DNA from: Coriobacteriaceae bacterium
GTDB taxonomy: Bacteria; Actinomycetota; Coriobacteriia; Coriobacteriales; Coriobacteriaceae
Length of the DNA: 64,000 nt
NCBI GenBank assembly: GCA_025993015.1
Contig: DAJPFV010000001.1
Coordinates: 2,170,001 to 2,234,000 of the forward strand
Direction of reading: 5' to 3'
The notes below the pieces were generated by a model that worked only from the letters and a program-made list of their open reading frames with translations, was not told where the DNA came from and did not search any database. Position numbers and translations under genes: made by a program. Shown here piece after piece: positions 8,477 through 18,601 of this stretch (positions are counted from its first letter, which is position 1; every line of letters starts with the position of its first letter).

Positions 8477-9769
8477 GTGCTCGCACCCCATATTTCCGTC
8501 GTCAACCTCGGCTGCCGTGTCAACCGGGTTGAGTCTGACCGTATCACTGCCGATCTTATGCGCTTGGGCTTTGCTATTGTGGAGCCCCAGGATGCCGATC
8601 TGATCGTCATTAACACTTGTGCCGTTACGGGCGAGGCCGAGGCCAAGACCCGTAAGGCCGTCCGTCATGCGCTGGCCCATCCAAACGAGCCCTATGTGGT
8701 CGTGACCGGATGCGTGGTCAATTTGCATCCCGAGGAGCTGTCGGAGCTTTCGGATCGCGTGATTGCCGAGCCGTCCAAGATAGATGTCGCCGAACGTGTC
8801 TGCGAGGTGCTGGGTGTTGAGTCCGATAGCGTTCCCGCCTGCAGCGATGGCGAGGTGGTCGATGCGCTCGGTCGCTCTCGCCTGGGCGTGAAGATTCAGG
8901 ATGGCTGCAACCATCGCTGCACCTATTGCATTGTGTGGAAGGCGCGCGGCCCCGAGCGCTCCGTGCCCGTCGAGTCCGTGCTCGAGCAAGTTCGCGAGGC
9001 CCAGGAGGCCGGCGTGCCCGAGGTGGTGCTGACCGGTGTGAACCTGGGTGCCTACGATGGCAAGAGCGCGACCGACGAGCACGTCGAAATCGATGAGCTG
9101 CTCGAGGCCATCATGGAGCGCACGTCTATTCCGCATGTGCGCATTTCCTCGGTCGAGCCCATGGATATCTCCGAGCGCCTGCTTAAGGTTATGGCGCGCT
9201 TTCCGCAGCGTATCGCCCCGTTTTTGCACCTGCCCGTGCAGTCCGGCTGCACGGCGACCCTGCATCGCATGGGCCGTCCCTATAGTGCGGAGGCCTTTGA
9301 GGACACGGTGCGTATGATTCGCGCCAATCTGCCGCAGGCGTCACTTTCTTGCGACGTTATTGTCGGCTTCCCTGGCGAGACGGACGAGGAGTTCGAGGAG
9401 TCGCTGGCGCTGTGCCGCCGTGTGGGTTTCTCGCGTATGCACGTGTTCCGCTACAGCAAGCGTCCCGGTACCCTTGCTGCCGACATGCCCGACCAGGTTC
9501 CGCCCGAGGTTATGGCCGAGCGCAGCCGCCGTATGCGGGCCGCTGCACAGGAGCTCGCTATTGCCGACGCTCGCCGTCGCGTGGGCACGGTCGAGCGTGC
9601 CGTGCTCGAGTATGGCGACAACCTGACGCTCGGCTCGTTCCATCATGCCCGTCTTGACGATACCTGTGGACTTACAGCCCCGTGCCTGCTCGATGTTGCT
9701 ATCATCGGAGTCGATGATTCCGGCTTGGTCCATGCACGCAGGGAGGTTCATGGAAGCCTCGAAGATTAG
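8477..9769 (+). CDS. mtaB: tRNA ms2t6A37 methylthiotransferase MtaB
   Basis: 430 residues from a GTG start. An N-terminal MTTase domain (VVNLGCRVNRVESD, NTCAVT, TGCVVN) supplies three cysteines for the auxiliary 4Fe-4S cluster. The radical SAM motif is CNHRCTYC, followed by a C-terminal TRAM-like segment. The LGCRVN and NTCAVT wording is of the MtaB/YqeV clade rather than MiaB or RimO, both of which occur elsewhere in this window. It converts t6A37 to ms2t6A in ANN-decoding tRNAs. It is coupled to phoH, whose start lies inside its 3' end. Confidence 0.88.
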   Translation: MLAPHISVVNLGCRVNRVESDRITADLMRLGFAIVEPQDADLIVINTCAVTGEAEAKTRKAVRHALAHPNEPYVVVTGCVVNLHPEELSELSDRVIAEPSKIDVAERVCEVLGVESDSVPACSDGEVVDALGRSRLGVKIQDGCNHRCTYCIVWKARGPERSVPVESVLEQVREAQEAGVPEVVLTGVNLGAYDGKSATDEHVEIDELLEAIMERTSIPHVRISSVEPMDISERLLKVMARFPQRIAPFLHLPVQSGCTATLHRMGRPYSAEAFEDTVRMIRANLPQASLSCDVIVGFPGETDEEFEESLALCRRVGFSRMHVFRYSKRPGTLAADMPDQVPPEVMAERSRRMRAAAQELAIADARRRVGTVERAVLEYGDNLTLGSFHHARLDDTCGLTAPCLLDVAIIGVDDSGLVHARREVHGSLED

Positions 9770-10736
9770 ACTTACCGTTCCCGAGGGGATTGATCCCTCG
9801 CGCGTTTTGGGCGCCGGCGACGGCGTCCTTCGTGCGCTCGAGAGTTTGGTTCGCGCTCATGTGGTCGCCCGTGGCGATAGCATCTCCGTGAGCGGCGACC
9901 CGGACGAGGTCGAACTCGTGGTGCGCTTTTTCGAGCACGCTTTTTGCGAGGCGGCCGCCGGGCGCACGCTGTCTGCCGACGATGTCTCTCGCTGCCTGGC
10001 CGTCTTGCGCGACGGTGAGCACGAGGCTACGTCGCTTCGCGATGACGTGCTGCTTTCGTATCGCGGCCGCGTCATTCGCCCCAAGACGCTCGGCCAAAAG
10101 CGCTATGTGGATGCCATCCGCACGCATACCATCACGTTTGGCCTGGGTCCTGCCGGCACCGGTAAGACCTATCTGGCCATGGCGCTCGCCGTTGCCGCGC
10201 TCAAGCGTCACGAGGTGGGCCGTCTGATCTTGACGCGTCCGGTTGTCGAGGCGGGGGAGAATCTGGGCTTTTTGCCCGGCACCCTCGAGGAAAAGATCGA
10301 TCCCTACATGCGTCCGCTTTACGACGCCCTTTTTGACATGATGGATCGCGAGCGCACCGATGAGCTTATGGAGCGCGGCGTGATCGAGATCGCCCCGCTT
10401 GCCTACATGCGCGGCCGCACGCTGAGTGATGCCTTCGTGGTGCTCGACGAGGCACAAAATACCACGCCCGAGCAGATGAAGATGTTCCTGACGCGCCTGG
10501 GCTTCAACTCCAAGTTCGTGATTACCGGCGACCTGAGCCAGCGTGACCTGGTGGGTCGTCGCGGCGGTCTTGCCGACGTTGAGCAGATTTTGGGCCGTGT
10601 CGACGATGTCGCATTTTCTCACCTCGAGCGTGCCGACGTGGTGCGCCATGCCTTGGTGGGGCGTATCGTCGAGGCATACGATGCTTATGATGATGTGCGC
10701 GAGAAACGCGTACGTGACCGAAAGGAGTCCCGTTGA
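9750..10736 (+). CDS. phoH: PhoH family ATPase
   Basis: 328 residues. It has the RecA-like P-loop ATPase of PhoH-L: Walker A GPAGTGKTYLAMALA, then LTRPVVEAGENLGFLPG, Walker B FVVLDEAQNTT and TGDLSQRDL. The ATG at 9750 follows GGGAGG and overlaps the last 20 bases of mtaB, which supports translational coupling. The phoH-ybeY-dgkA-era-recO order is a conserved Gram-positive cluster, linking the protein to RNA metabolism. The biochemical substrate is not known from sequence. Confidence 0.9.
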   Translation: MEASKIRLTVPEGIDPSRVLGAGDGVLRALESLVRAHVVARGDSISVSGDPDEVELVVRFFEHAFCEAAAGRTLSADDVSRCLAVLRDGEHEATSLRDDVLLSYRGRVIRPKTLGQKRYVDAIRTHTITFGLGPAGTGKTYLAMALAVAALKRHEVGRLILTRPVVEAGENLGFLPGTLEEKIDPYMRPLYDALFDMMDRERTDELMERGVIEIAPLAYMRGRTLSDAFVVLDEAQNTTPEQMKMFLTRLGFNSKFVITGDLSQRDLVGRRGGLADVEQILGRVDDVAFSHLERADVVRHALVGRIVEAYDAYDDVREKRVRDRKESR

Positions 10737-11242
10737 GTGTATTGATCAGCAACGATGCCGAGCTCGATACGCTGCTCGACGCGCAGGAGGTAGAGCACAT
10801 CTGCGAGGTCGTGCTTGCCGCCGAGGGCGTTGAACGTGAAGTCGAGATTTCCCTTTCGTATGTCGACGAGGACGAGATGCACGAGCTCAACCACGAGTGG
10901 CGCGGTATCGACCGCACCACCGATGTGCTCTCGTTTGAGTGCGATTCGGCCTTTGACGATGACATTCCCGCCGATGAGACGCTCGAGCTCGGCGATATTA
11001 TCTTGGCCCCGCAGGTTATTGCCCGTCAGGCCCCCGGTTTTGGCAATAGCCCTGCTGACGAGTGCCGTCTGATGCTCGTACACGGCATGCTGCACCTGCT
11101 GGGCTATGACCACATCGAGGACGACGAGGCCGAGGTCATGGAGGCCCGCGAGGACGCCATCCTGCGCGATCTGGCGCTCGAGCGCGGCGAGGACCCCAAG
11201 CTAGTCCATGTCGGCCCCATCACCAACCACGCCCACGACTAG
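10733..11242 (+). CDS. ybeY: Endoribonuclease YbeY
   Basis: 169 residues from a TTG start that overlaps the phoH stop, behind AAAGGAG. The zinc-site motif HGMLHLLGYDH gives the three metal-binding histidines of the family (H-x3-H-x5-H). YbeY is a single-strand-specific endoribonuclease used in 16S rRNA 3' maturation and 70S quality control. The neighbouring Era also acts on the 16S 3' end. Confidence 0.93.
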   Translation: MSVLISNDAELDTLLDAQEVEHICEVVLAAEGVEREVEISLSYVDEDEMHELNHEWRGIDRTTDVLSFECDSAFDDDIPADETLELGDIILAPQVIARQAPGFGNSPADECRLMLVHGMLHLLGYDHIEDDEAEVMEAREDAILRDLALERGEDPKLVHVGPITNHAHD

Positions 11243-11251
11243 GAGCCGTCT

Positions 11252-11629
11252 ATGATTCCCGGATCGAACAAGGACCATCCGTCCTTCTTAAAGTCGTTTT
11301 CCTACGCCATGGAGGGCTTCGTCACCGCCGTCAAGACCGAGCGCAACATTAAGGTCATGCTCGTTGCGGGCGTGTGCACCGTCATTGCCGGCTGCGTCGT
11401 GGGGCTCGACATTGCCGAGTGGGCCACGATTATCATCTGTTGCGGCCTGGTGATTTACGGCGAGCTGTGCAACACCGCTATGGAGGCTATCGTCGACCTA
11501 GCGACCCAGGAGCTCCATCCGCTGGCCAAGCGTGCGAAGGACATCGCCGCCGCCTCTGTATACATTCTTTCCATCACCGCCGCGATTGTGGGCGTGCTGG
11601 TATTTGCCCACGCGCTCGGCTTTATTTAG
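11252..11629 (+). CDS. dgkA: Diacylglycerol/undecaprenol kinase (DgkA family)
   Basis: 125 residues, typical of the trimeric membrane lipid kinase. Three hydrophobic helices are visible (about 30-47, 52-70 and 97-118). Family motifs are AMEGFVTAVKTERNIKVM and GELCNTAMEAIVD, with the acidic catalytic residue in the latter. Gram-positive members phosphorylate undecaprenol and recycle the cell-wall carrier lipid. It is embedded in the ybeY-era cluster, the standard location. Confidence 0.92.
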   Translation: MIPGSNKDHPSFLKSFSYAMEGFVTAVKTERNIKVMLVAGVCTVIAGCVVGLDIAEWATIIICCGLVIYGELCNTAMEAIVDLATQELHPLAKRAKDIAAASVYILSITAAIVGVLVFAHALGFI

Positions 11630-11641
11630 AAAGGGATTCCC

Positions 11642-12712
11642 ATGTCCGACAATATGCAGTCTGCCGATGAAGTTTTGGATGACGAGGTCCTGGACGAGGC
11701 TGAAGGTGCCGATTCGTTTGACGAGGCCGAGGAGTTCGACCCGTTTGAGGGCATGAGCGATGAGGAGCTCGACGCCCTGTGCGACGAGGACGACAACCTC
11801 GCGGGCTTTGGCGACGTGGAGCCCGGTTTCCGCAGCGGCTTCGTGGCCCTTGTCGGCCGCCCCAACGCCGGCAAGTCCACGCTGCTCAACGCCTGCTATG
11901 GCAAAAAGGTCGCCATCACCTCGCCGGTGGCCCAGACGACCCGCCGTCGCATGCGCGCCGTCGTCAATCGTCCTGGCTACCAGCTGGTTTTTGTCGATAC
12001 CCCGGGTATCCATAAGCCTAAGGACGGTCTGGGGTCCGAGCTCAACAAGAGCGCGCTGTTCGAGCTGAACGATGTCGATGTCGTCGCGTTTTTGATTGAT
12101 GCCACCAAGCCGATCGGCAGGGGAGACGCCTGGGTTGCCGAGCGCGTCAAGAATGCCCGTTCCAAGAAGGTTCTGGTGCTCACCAAGGCCGATGAAGCCG
12201 ACCCTGCACAGGTTATGGAGCAGCTTAAGGCCGCCCACGAGCTCATGGAATATGACGATGAGATCGTGACGTCGTCGGTCAAGAACTTCAACGTCGATGC
12301 CTTCATCGAGACCGTTGCGCACTTTTTGCCCGAGGGTCCGCGTTGGTTCCCCGAGGACATGGGTACCGACGCTTCCGATGAGACGCTCGTTGCCGAGTTT
12401 GTGCGCGAGAAGGTCTTGCGCCGCACCCGTGATGAGATTCCGCACTCCGTTGGCGTGATCTGCGATGCGCTCGAGCAGACCAAGAAGGTGCTGCGCGTGC
12501 ACGCCACCATTTACGTTGAGCGTGAGGGCCAAAAGGGCATCATCATCGGCAAGGGCGGCGAGATGATCAAGCATATCGGTATCGACGCCCGTCGCGATCT
12601 TGAGCGCATCTTTGGCACGCAGGTCTTTTTGGAGCTGGACGTGAAGGTCAAGGCCGGCTGGCGTGACGACGAGGCCCAGATTCGCCGCTTTGGCTACAAC
12701 GCCGAGGACTAA
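11642..12712 (+). CDS. era: GTPase Era, 16S rRNA maturation factor, with acidic N-terminal extension
   Basis: 356 residues against about 300 for typical Era. G1 is GRPNAGKST starting at residue 72, G3 is DTPGIHKP and G4 is LTKADEAD. A C-terminal KH domain contains IIIGKGGEMIKHIG, which binds the anti-SD end of 16S rRNA. The first 65 residues are strongly acidic and low in complexity (many D/E) and have no counterpart in standard Era. The ATG at 11642 has AAAGGGA upstream. A shorter start at an internal Met would remove part of the acidic tail, so its real length is uncertain. Confidence 0.93.
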   Translation: MSDNMQSADEVLDDEVLDEAEGADSFDEAEEFDPFEGMSDEELDALCDEDDNLAGFGDVEPGFRSGFVALVGRPNAGKSTLLNACYGKKVAITSPVAQTTRRRMRAVVNRPGYQLVFVDTPGIHKPKDGLGSELNKSALFELNDVDVVAFLIDATKPIGRGDAWVAERVKNARSKKVLVLTKADEADPAQVMEQLKAAHELMEYDDEIVTSSVKNFNVDAFIETVAHFLPEGPRWFPEDMGTDASDETLVAEFVREKVLRRTRDEIPHSVGVICDALEQTKKVLRVHATIYVEREGQKGIIIGKGGEMIKHIGIDARRDLERIFGTQVFLELDVKVKAGWRDDEAQIRRFGYNAED

Positions 12713-12727
12713 GGACGCGCGGCGCGC

Positions 12728-13477
12728 ATGGCAGGCTCCCGGACATATCGCACCAAGGTGCTCGTCCTCGACAAGACGAAGCTCAAAGAGACCGACCTGA
12801 TCCTGACGATGCTTGACGAGCGGGGACGGCAGGTTCGTGCAGTGGCAAAGGGCGCCCGCAAACCCGGTGGGCGCCTGGCTGCGCGCTGCGAGCTGTTCTG
12901 TACCGTCGATATGCTGCTCGCACATGGACGGTCACTCGACGTGGTTTCTCAGGCCGAGCTTATGGAGGCGCCGCTCGGCGCTGCGCCCGATTACGAGACG
13001 ACCTGCGCCGCAAGCGCGATCGCCGAGGTCGCGCGCGTGTGCTCGTTCGAGGACGCCGAGGACCCGTTTACCTTTGCCATAACGCAGCGAGCGCTTGCGC
13101 TGGTGGGCAGCGGGCTTGACACGGCACATATGGACCTACTTGTGGCGGCATATGTCTTTAAGCTGCTATCGCACGTTGGCTATCGTCCCGATTTTTCGGC
13201 CTGCGTGCTGTGCGGAGACCCCATGCTGTCGTATTTTTCGCCCCAGGCGGGCGGTCTCATGTGCGGGTCGTGCGCGTCGAGCGTTCCGGGTGCCGAGCTG
13301 GTGTCGGCCGGTGAGGTCGCGTGGCTGCGCGCCCTCATGTCCATGACCTTCGATGCGCTCATGGCCGAGAAAATTGACCCGCATACGGCGGCGTTCTTGC
13401 TCGGGCTTTCGCATGTGTGGGCGGCGACGCACACCGACCAGCGCCTCCGTGCGATGGAATTCATGTTGGGTCGGTGA
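12728..13477 (+). CDS. recO: DNA repair protein RecO
   Basis: 249 residues. An N-terminal OB fold (TKVLVLDKTKLKETDLIL, then GARKPGGRLA) is followed by a helical domain and a four-cysteine zinc site (CVLCGDP with MCGSC). RecO with RecR loads RecA at gaps coated with SSB. It follows era by 15 bases, as in many Gram-positive genomes. Confidence 0.92.
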   Translation: MAGSRTYRTKVLVLDKTKLKETDLILTMLDERGRQVRAVAKGARKPGGRLAARCELFCTVDMLLAHGRSLDVVSQAELMEAPLGAAPDYETTCAASAIAEVARVCSFEDAEDPFTFAITQRALALVGSGLDTAHMDLLVAAYVFKLLSHVGYRPDFSACVLCGDPMLSYFSPQAGGLMCGSCASSVPGAELVSAGEVAWLRALMSMTFDALMAEKIDPHTAAFLLGLSHVWAATHTDQRLRAMEFMLGR

Positions 13478-13579
13478 TGATGCGCAGGCGCGGGCTGCTT
13501 GTGGTAACATAACGACCTGTTGGTACCTCGACCTTGGTTGCTCGCTCCACCGGCGGCTTCCCAGTCCGAGGCGAATCGA

Positions 13580-13595
13580 GTCGCCCGTGGGCGAC
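13580..13595 (+). promoter_or_regulatory. Hairpin in the rpsO 5' leader
   Basis: A compact 6-7 bp GC stem (GTCGCC with GGCGAC) sits about 20 bases before the rpsO start. S15 binds its own leader in many bacteria, so this is a candidate autoregulatory site. Only the hairpin is seen; a pseudoknot or three-way junction was not established. Confidence 0.35.
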
Positions 13596-13615
13596 GTAAA
13601 ACGAAAGGTGAAACA

Positions 13616-13894
13616 ATGACTGTTTCCAAAGAGCGCAAGGCGGAGCTGACTGCCCAGTTCGGTAACACCCCGGTCGACACCGGCAACCCCAAGGTTCAGG
13701 TCGCCATTCTGTCCGAGCGCATCAAGGAGCTGACCGAGCACATGAAGTCCCACCAGAAGGACTTCCACACCCGTCGTGGCCTGCTCATGCTCGTCGGCCG
13801 TCGTCGTCGTCTTCTCTCCTACATCAAGAAGAACGACATCGTCGAGTACCGTGAGCTCATCAAGGCTCTGGGCATCCGCGACAACATCCAGTAG
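13616..13894 (+). CDS. rpsO: 30S ribosomal protein S15
   Basis: 92 residues. TPVDTGNPKVQVAILSERI and GLLMLVGRRRRLLSYIK are S15 signatures. It is a primary binder of the 16S central domain. The ATG at 13616 is preceded by ACGAAAGGTG; the longer open frame upstream is leader sequence. It is followed by a terminator and then pnp, the conserved rpsO-pnp pair. Confidence 0.96.
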   Translation: MTVSKERKAELTAQFGNTPVDTGNPKVQVAILSERIKELTEHMKSHQKDFHTRRGLLMLVGRRRRLLSYIKKNDIVEYRELIKALGIRDNIQ

Positions 13895-13908
13895 GATTTG
13901 TACATGCT

Positions 13909-13940
13909 AAGAGCGTCCTGCGCAGCGGGGCGCTCTTTTT
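13909..13940 (+). terminator. Terminator between rpsO and pnp
   Basis: Stem AAGAGCG/CGCTCTT (13909-13915 with 13931-13937) followed by T5. It is probably partial, since rpsO and pnp are often read together. Confidence 0.75.
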
Positions 13941-14007
13941 GTGTAAGGGCGTGAACAATCACGCTCTGAAGCGTGGCGGGGGCAGGGGGCCCGCGTCACA
14001 TGAGAAG

Positions 14008-14030
14008 CCCGCAGGCAAGGGGCCTGTGGG
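14008..14030 (+). promoter_or_regulatory. Stem-loop in the pnp leader
   Basis: A 9-bp stem (14008-14016 with 14022-14030, one G-U) stands directly before the AAAGGAG ribosome site of pnp. In Escherichia coli a pnp leader hairpin is cut by RNase III and PNPase to autoregulate the gene; similar control here is inference. Confidence 0.45.
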
Positions 14031-14043
14031 GTAAAGGAGAACA

Positions 14044-16290
<2,247 letters not shown>

Positions 16291-16313
16291 TAGCTACACA
16301 TAAGCAGCTCAAC

Positions 16314-16344
16314 AAGGGCGACTCCGTACAGGGGTCGCCCTTTT
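16314..16344 (+). terminator. Terminator of pnp, overlapping a long palindrome
   Basis: Stem AAGGGCGAC/GTCGCCCTT (16314-16322 with 16334-16342) ending in T4. Its 3' arm is also the first part of the left arm of the long palindrome at 16337-16485, so the two structures compete. Confidence 0.8.
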
Positions 16345-16485
16345 GCTTGCGCCCGGGAGGGCCGCATATGAAGTTTCCTGCTCTACAGTCCTGCGCAAGA
16401 CGGAAAGCACATTAAGTGCTTTCCTTTGCGTGCGGAACTCGCGATAAACTTCATATACGGCCCTCCCGGGTGTAAGCAAAAGGGC
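16337..16485. repeat. Nested palindromic element, family A copy 1
   Basis: Outer arms 16337-16376 and 16446-16485 are complementary over 40 bases with three transition differences. They enclose a 69-base core (16377-16445) with an inner 9-bp hairpin and ATTAA loop. Copy 2 lies at 16609-16741 in inverted orientation. The cores of the two copies are equal in length and about 85% identical after reversal, and TGAAGTTT next to the core is shared. The rest of each arm is unrelated between copies but perfectly or nearly perfectly self-complementary. No coding potential is apparent. Confidence 0.85.
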
Positions 16486-16608
16486 TGGTTAATGCCGCTC
16501 GCTATTTAGTTAGACGGTCTATTCAGTAGTCAGATTTCAGATCTGTAGATAGCCGCAGCAGCATCTTCCAGATAAAACCGACCAAAATAAACCTGTCTTG
16601 TTTTGGCA

Positions 16609-16741
16609 GGTTTCCCGTGGGGCGGGCACTGATGAAGTTTATCGCGAGTTCCGCACGAACAGGAGGCCACTTAATGTGGCCTCCGTCGTGAGCAGGACTG
16701 TAGAGCAGGAAACTTCATCAGTGCCCGCCCCACGGGAAACC
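16609..16741. repeat. Nested palindromic element, family A copy 2 (inverted)
   Basis: Perfect 32-bp arms (16609-16640 with 16710-16741) enclose a 69-base core (16641-16709). The inner hairpin has the same ATTAA/TTAAT loop as copy 1, but three stem pairs are changed on both sides (AAA/TTT-type pairs to GGC/GCC-type), so pairing is kept. The stretch 16486-16608 between copies holds no gene I can support, only a short AAACCTG/CAGGTTT hairpin near 16590. 16742-16929 is the rnj leader with nothing further recognised. Confidence 0.85.
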
Positions 16742-16929
16742 GACGGGATAGACGGGTTCAGATGGGGCTTTGATGCATGGGTGGTCTGTTGGTGGGCAAA
16801 TGGGTATCATACTGTGGTTACTGCGTCGACTCTGTGATGCATGTTTGTACGTTCCCGGCGGTCGGTTTGCCAGAAGCGCCCCGTCGGTTGTTCCAGACCC
16901 GTTTCGAAGAAAGGAAACAGCACTCACCT

Positions 16930-18600
16930 ATGGCAGCTAAAAAATCATCTCCCTTGAAGATCATCCCGCTTGGCGGCCTTGACGGTATCGGCAAGAACAT
17001 GACGGTCTTCGAGTGCGGCGACGACATGGTACTCGTCGACGCTGGCCTCATGTTCCCCGACGACTCCCAGCCCGGTATCGACCTGGTGCTTCCTGACTAC
17101 ACCTACGTTCTTGAAAACGAGGAGAAGCTCCGCGGTATCGTCGTCACCCACGGCCACGAGGACCACACCGGTTCGCTTCCGTACCTGCTGCAGGACCTCA
17201 ACAACAAGGTGCCCATCTTCTCGAGCAAGCTGACGCTTGGCTTTATCGAGGGCAAGCTTTCTGAGTTCCGCATTCGCGCACCCAAGTTCCGCGAGGTCAA
17301 GGGCGGCAGCCATGTCAACCTCGGTGGCATCTCGCTCGACTTCTTCTCGATGACGCACTCCATCCCCGGCGCTCTGGGCGTGTTCATCCGCACCAATCAG
17401 GGCACCGTTATGCACACCGGCGACTTTAAGCTCGACCAGACGCCCATCGACGGCGTCACGCCCGACTATGCCGCTATCAGCCGCTTTGCCAAGCAGGGCA
17501 TCGATCTGCTGCTTTCCGACTCCACCAATGCCACGGTTCCCGGCTTTACCAAGTCCGAGGCCGAGGTTGGTCCCAACTTGCTGCACGCCATCAAGAACGC
17601 CCCGGGTCGCGTGTTCGTCGCGTCGTTCTCGAGCCATATCCATCGCCTGCAGCAGATCTGCGATGCCGCCCGCAAGTGCGGCCGTAAGGTCGTTGTGACC
17701 GGTCGCTCCATGCTCACCAACACCCGCGTTGCGCGCGAGCTGGGCTACCTCAACATCGACGATGCCGATATCATCGATGCCTTCGATATCGATAACCTGC
17801 CCGACGACAAGATCGTCGTCATGTGCACCGGTTCGCAGGGCGAGCCGCTGTCGGCCCTGTCCCGCATGGCCAACGGAGAGCACAAGACGCTCTCCATCCA
17901 CGAGGGCGATACCGTCATCCTCTCGGCAACTCCTGTTCCCGGCAACGAGAAGGCCGTCCAGCAGGTCGTCAACAGCCTGGCCAAGCTCGGTTGCGACGTG
18001 TGGGATAAGAACCGCGCTCTTGTCCACGTCTCGGGCCACGGTAGCCAGGAGGAGCTCAAGCTCCTGATGGCCATGGCCAAGCCCACGTACTTTATGCCGG
18101 TTCACGGTGAAGCCGTGCATCTGCGCGCCCATGCCCAGCTGGCTCGCAAGATGGGCATCAAGGACGATCATATCTTTATCCTCGATAACGGCGACACGCT
18201 CGAGATGCGCGGCGGTATCGTCAAACGCGGTACGCCCGTCGAGTCCGGCGTCGTCTACGTCGACGGCCTGCGTATCGGCGATACCGACCCCATTGTCCTG
18301 CGCGATCGCCAGAAGCTCGCCAACGACGGCATGGTCACGGCCGTTGCTATCGTCTCGCTCAAGCACAAGAAGATCGAGGCCATCGAGTTCTCGGGCCGCG
18401 GCGTCTCGTTTGCCATCGACGACCAGTTCTCCGAGGATGCCTCCGCGTCCATTATGAAGACGATCGAGAAGGGCAAGTTTAGCTTTACGAGCAGCGGCTC
18501 CGATGCCATTCGCAAGGCCGTGCGCGATTCGCTCTCCAACTTTATTTGGAGCCGTACGCGCACCCGTCCGATGATCATCCCGGTCGTCATGGAGGTTTAG
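16930..18600 (+). CDS. rnj: Ribonuclease J
   Basis: 556 residues. A metallo-beta-lactamase domain with THGHEDHTGS, then a beta-CASP domain (CTGSQGEPLSALSRMA) and the C-terminal RNase J segment (VHVSGHGSQEELKLLM, MPVHGE). It acts as a 5'-3' exo- and endoribonuclease in mRNA decay and rRNA maturation. The ATG at 16930 begins AAKKSSPLKIIPLGGLDGIG and has AAAGGAA about 13 bases upstream. The long upstream frame from 16777 is leader. Confidence 0.94.
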   Translation: MAAKKSSPLKIIPLGGLDGIGKNMTVFECGDDMVLVDAGLMFPDDSQPGIDLVLPDYTYVLENEEKLRGIVVTHGHEDHTGSLPYLLQDLNNKVPIFSSKLTLGFIEGKLSEFRIRAPKFREVKGGSHVNLGGISLDFFSMTHSIPGALGVFIRTNQGTVMHTGDFKLDQTPIDGVTPDYAAISRFAKQGIDLLLSDSTNATVPGFTKSEAEVGPNLLHAIKNAPGRVFVASFSSHIHRLQQICDAARKCGRKVVVTGRSMLTNTRVARELGYLNIDDADIIDAFDIDNLPDDKIVVMCTGSQGEPLSALSRMANGEHKTLSIHEGDTVILSATPVPGNEKAVQQVVNSLAKLGCDVWDKNRALVHVSGHGSQEELKLLMAMAKPTYFMPVHGEAVHLRAHAQLARKMGIKDDHIFILDNGDTLEMRGGIVKRGTPVESGVVYVDGLRIGDTDPIVLRDRQKLANDGMVTAVAIVSLKHKKIEAIEFSGRGVSFAIDDQFSEDASASIMKTIEKGKFSFTSSGSDAIRKAVRDSLSNFIWSRTRTRPMIIPVVMEV

Positions 18601-18601
18601 T

